Shown here: positions 6,964 through 8,984 of the stretch, piece by piece
Position numbering within the stretch: position 1 is the stretch's first letter
How the letters are laid out: each line of letters begins with the position of its first letter
DNA from: Marinilabiliaceae bacterium UBA5213
GTDB lineage: Bacteria; Bacteroidota; Bacteroidia; Bacteroidales; Marinilabiliaceae
Direction of reading: 5' to 3'
DNA length: 8,984 nt
NCBI GenBank assembly: GCA_002412555.1
Contig: DHVH01000029.1
Location: 1-8,984 of the forward strand
Translations under genes and position numbers: made by a program
Notes under the pieces: generated by a model
Seen by the model: the letters and a program-made list of their open reading frames with translations, nothing else
Databases searched by the model: none
What the model was told of the DNA's origin: nothing

Positions 6964-7168
6964 TATAAAAATGATGTCGGAGTTAACTCAGCTTTAATCG
7001 GAGCAGGACTTGGATTTGGTGCTGAAGGTTTTACCGGATACAAATATGGCAAAGCAAATAATTTGGATTTCTGAAATGGGAAATAGAATCAATTCCTTAG
7101 AAGGAACTTCAATTTTTTTTAATGGAACTAGGTACTCAGAAAAAGTATTACAACGGATGCATGAATAA
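6964..7168 (+). pseudogene. RHS tip remnant homologous to the present tip, with stop and frameshift
   Basis: Positions 6964-7074 read YKNDVGVNSALIGAG, then LGFGAEGFTGYKYGKANNLD and F, then TGA at 7072. The present tip has the same stretch ending NNLDLWSGK, so TGA replaces a Trp codon here too. In another frame, 7076-7168 gives GNRINSLEGTSIFF, NGTRYSEKVLQRMHE and a stop. The GxxYxxKVLxxM pattern resembles the start of a different toxin domain I remember from polymorphic toxins (usually followed by a FHxFP motif, which is missing here). The piece is thus a shared pre-toxin segment joined to the start of another toxin, then truncated. It is neither full length nor continuous, so it cannot make a toxin. 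Confidence 0.75.
6973..7083 (+). repeat. Segment 86% identical to 3910-4020 of the RHS tip
   Basis: Ungapped alignment of these 111 bases with 3910-4020 gives 95 identities by hand count. Two long identical runs are TTTTACCGGATACAAATATG and AAAGCAAATAATTTGGATTT. It encodes the segment just before the toxin domain. The two copies are the same strand and about 3.06 kb apart, so they could recombine and delete everything between them, or serve as the exchange point for tip replacement. Confidence 0.9.
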
Positions 7169-7253
7169 TGGTACTTATTATGATGGACAACAACCCTATC
7201 GTCGGTACTCAGGAAGATCCAAAGGAAGTAATAGGGATTCAATAAAGTACTAA
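7122..7253 (+). pseudogene. Possible second tip-end scrap
   Basis: A 43-codon frame, MELGTQKKYYNGCMNNG then TYYDGQQPYRRYSGRSKG and SNRDSIKY, ending 17 nt before the lipoprotein-like gene. It overlaps the preceding remnant in a different frame up to 7168, so only the part after about 7161 is likely meaningful. Basic, Tyr-rich ends close to a small downstream gene fit the pattern of tip ends in this array, but I do not recognise the sequence and chance cannot be excluded. Confidence 0.3.
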
Positions 7254-7270
7254 CATCAAAAAAAACAATC

Positions 7271-7697
7271 ATGAAAAAAATTAATTTATATCTCATTTTG
7301 TTCGCTTCAATTTTTTGTTTTGTGCAAACCGTTGTTATCCGGAAAATGAAGATTGTCACCGATATATTCATTTTATAAACAATTCAGAGAAGGATTATGG
7401 ATTTAGCATTTTTGATGAGATTGGAGCGTATAATCCCGGATCAGCTCCTGAAATGTTCAAACTCAAAAATAATAAAAAGTATAAATTATCAGATAACACG
7501 CAGCTTGATTGTTTTGAATTCTCCGCTGAAGAAGGAAAAGGCAAATTTTATTTTTTCTTATTTGATGCCCAAGTAGTAGAAACACACCTTGGGAAACTGT
7601 TCGTCAAGATTCTCTATATCTGAAAAAATATGTTTTAACTATTCATGATTTAAATGAAATGGATTGGAAGATAACTTATAGTGGAGAAAAAGAATAA
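7271..7697 (+). pseudogene. Small lipoprotein-like gene broken by two one-base deletions
   Basis: Three frames make one coherent protein. Frame one from ATG 7271 gives MKKINLYLILFASIF, a signal peptide. Adding one T to the T6 run at 7311-7316 continues it as LFCANRCYPENEDCHRYIHF, NNSEKDYGFSIFDEIGAY and on to FLFDAQVVETH. Adding one C at 7587-7588 continues it as PWETVRQDSLYLKKYVLTIH, DLNEMDWKITYSGEKE and TAA at 7695-7697. The repaired protein would have 142 residues. The Cys after the hydrophobic segment suggests lipid attachment. The ending (W-E-x-V-x-x-D-x-x-x-L-K-x-Y-x-L ... L-x-x-M-x-W-x-I-x-Y) is one I know from small Bacteroidetes lipoproteins found near RHS genes. It may be an envelope immunity protein or a bystander. 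True decay or sequencing error are both possible. Confidence 0.75.
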
Positions 7698-7744
7698 AAT
7701 ATTTTTTAATTTATTTTTATCAACAACTTAAAGAACACCTGTTT

Positions 7745-8449
7745 ATGAAACTTACGTACTTTATCGCACTCGCAACTGTTATCGTTTTAACTTCGGTATT
7801 TTCAACGGCCATGGCTCAAGAGGCATCACCCTACCAGGCAGAATATCAAACAACGCCAGGTTATAAGGATTTCCGTTTTTCCTTTGGCGGCGGCTATGCT
7901 TACCGCCTGGGCAACATGGAGAAAACAGGCGATGCGGTATTGGATGATATGAATAAAAAACTGCGACACGGTTTTACAGTTGATGCCGATGCCCAATACT
8001 TTTTTAAAGAAAGCTGGGGATTGGGTTTGAATGCCAATTTTTCTTCGGCAAGCACCTCTGGAAATAATGTAACCATACCGGTCATCGATCAAGCGGTGAA
8101 TTACAAGGAAATGCAAAGCATTGTGTATGTCGGACCTTCGTTCGTCGGGAGAAACGAGTCGGACAAATTCCTGTTGATCACCCATGTGGGTGTCGGGCCG
8201 CTTTTCTTCAATGCCGATATGAATTACAGCGGACAAAGAATTACGGGAAATAAAACTACCGTGGGCGTTAATGCAGGGATTGCAGGAGAATATAAAGTGA
8301 ACAATAAGACAGGGGTGGGACTGAAGCTGTCATATGTGATGGGCTCGATTGACAACCTGAACGTGGAAGGACAAAACGAGAAGTTCAAAGAGAAAATCAG
8401 CGTGTCTAACCTGATGGCTACTGTGTTCATCAGTTTCCGTTCATGGTAA
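7745..8449 (+). CDS. Outer-membrane beta-barrel protein
   Basis: A 234-residue protein with a clear signal peptide: Lys at 2, hydrophobic core to about residue 19, and a likely cut after AMA at residue 24 before QEA. The rest shows alternating polar/hydrophobic strands typical of the OMP_b-brl group: FRFSFGGGYAYRLGNM, GFTVDADAQYFFKESWGLG, SIVYVGPSFVGR, FLLITHVGVGPLFFNADMNY, TTVGVNAGIAGEYKVN, GVGLKLSYVMG and a final strand NLMATVFISFRSW with an aromatic C-terminal residue, the usual Bam insertion signal. Strand count and length fit a small eight-stranded-type barrel. The base composition is higher in G+C than the preceding array, so it probably belongs to the stable chromosome and marks the array's downstream edge. 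No ligand or transport role is visible. The 47 bases before it are AT-rich with no clear promoter. Confidence 0.85.
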   Translation: MKLTYFIALATVIVLTSVFSTAMAQEASPYQAEYQTTPGYKDFRFSFGGGYAYRLGNMEKTGDAVLDDMNKKLRHGFTVDADAQYFFKESWGLGLNANFSSASTSGNNVTIPVIDQAVNYKEMQSIVYVGPSFVGRNESDKFLLITHVGVGPLFFNADMNYSGQRITGNKTTVGVNAGIAGEYKVNNKTGVGLKLSYVMGSIDNLNVEGQNEKFKEKISVSNLMATVFISFRSW

Positions 8450-8473
8450 TCCCCAAGCTTATAAACTATCACT

Positions 8474-8984
8474 ATGGCAAGAAAAATGATCTGTCTCACG
8501 GTATTGCTTTTGTCGGCATCATTCATGTTTCCACAATTCCACACCGGAATAAAAGGCGGAGTAAATTTATCGAATGTAAACATGAATATCAACGGCGTTG
8601 AACTCGACAGTTATGATCCGCGTCCCGGCATTCATGCCGGATTTATGGCCGAATACATGTTTGGCGCTCATCTGGGGTTGCATACCGAGTTGATGTACTT
8701 CAACAGTGGAGCCAACATAAATCCCGAACAGTTTAAAAAATGGTTTGATGTTTCCGAAGATGTTTCCGTGACCGGGAGTTTGAACATGCACACGTTTCAG
8801 TTACCCTTGTATCTGAAAACAAAGTTCGCACTTTCACCCACCGTTAAAATATACCTGATGGGAGGGGGATTTGCTACGTATGCGCTAAAAGCCGATATGC
8901 TTGAGAAGCTGTCGTTAGCGGGCGAACAACCCCTCAAGCTGAAATGGAGCTTGTATGAACCCAAGGTGCGTATTTTTGATCAGG
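8474..8984 (+). CDS. Porin-family outer-membrane beta-barrel protein, 3'-partial
   Basis: The frame opens at ATG 8474, 24 nt after the previous gene's stop, and runs off the window; 170 codons are visible. MARKMICLTVLLLSASFMF is a signal peptide, probably cut near PQFH. The mature start HTGIKGGVNLSNVNMNINGV matches the GxKGGxNLSN signature of the Bacteroidetes OMP_b-brl_2/porin-family group. Further strands are GIHAGFMAEYMFGAHLGLHT, ELMYFNSGA, MHTFQLPLYLKTKFAL and VKIYLMGGGFATYAL. The family is usually about 180-250 residues, so the missing part is likely short. It is close enough to the upstream barrel gene to share its transcript. A second ATG at 8486 would shorten the signal peptide; 8474 gives the better n-region. 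Function beyond an outer-membrane barrel is unknown. Confidence 0.85.
   Translation, partial: MARKMICLTVLLLSASFMFPQFHTGIKGGVNLSNVNMNINGVELDSYDPRPGIHAGFMAEYMFGAHLGLHTELMYFNSGANINPEQFKKWFDVSEDVSVTGSLNMHTFQLPLYLKTKFALSPTVKIYLMGGGFATYALKADMLEKLSLAGEQPLKLKWSLYEPKVRIFDQ

Noticed and set aside
3910..7083. Mobile element or IS bounded by the 111-bp direct repeats
   Set aside because: No transposase or integrase, no terminal inverted repeats; the repeats are coding parts of RHS tips.
6994..7371. 125-codon open frame on the minus strand
   Set aside because: It crosses the tip remnant and the start of the lipoprotein-like gene, both of which have meaningful plus-strand readings; no recognisable domain.
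7826..8236. 136-codon open frame on the minus strand
   Set aside because: Shadow of the outer-membrane barrel gene, which has a signal peptide, beta strands and an aromatic C-terminus.

Overview
The window looks like a piece of a Bacteroidota (probably Bacteroidales) chromosome. The evidence is a giant RHS/YD-repeat protein with FG-GAP/VCBS-type repeats ahead of the YD region and the Bacteroidetes-style core ending (GRFLSPDPYVQ ... NRYSYCINNPL), AT-rich small genes without strong Shine-Dalgarno sites, and two tandem outer-membrane beta-barrel proteins. All supported genes are on the + strand. No IS element, integrase, RNA gene or CRISPR array was seen.

Layout. (1) 1-4311: the 3' part of a very large RHS-family polymorphic toxin. 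Its start lies outside the window. The conserved core is moderately GC-rich; composition becomes AT-rich at about 3390-3440, exactly at the conserved core/tip boundary, and a ~290-residue variable tip with a probable toxin domain follows. (2) 4316-4669: a small gene 4 nt after the RHS stop, the probable cognate immunity gene. (3) 4796-7253: an array of orphan immunity-like genes alternating with broken 3' ends of displaced RHS tips. The order is: a chimera of the first immunity gene's 5' end and a foreign tip end; a DUF6984-like gene cut short by TGA at a conserved Trp; a frameshifted and stop-containing tip (EQNLINQYG...KNGGTLYN); a 163-aa immunity-like gene (possibly Imm26-like); a short tip remnant; two more small immunity-like genes; and a tip remnant 86% identical at DNA level to part of the present tip. 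(4) 7271-7697: a small lipoprotein-like gene with two apparent one-base deletions. (5) 7745-8984: two outer-membrane beta-barrel genes, the second cut by the window end, with base composition like the RHS core.

Working model (inference). The RHS tip is replaced by recombination near its conserved boundary. Each new tip arrives with its immunity gene and pushes the previous tip and immunity pair downstream. Displaced tips lose their N-terminal join to the core and decay, while several immunity genes stay open, so the locus records earlier toxins and may still protect against kin that carry them. The 2.9 kb downstream of the RHS gene contains six immunity or immunity-like genes or remnants and at least four tip fragments, several of them invisible to ordinary ORF calling because they are frameshifted or interrupted.
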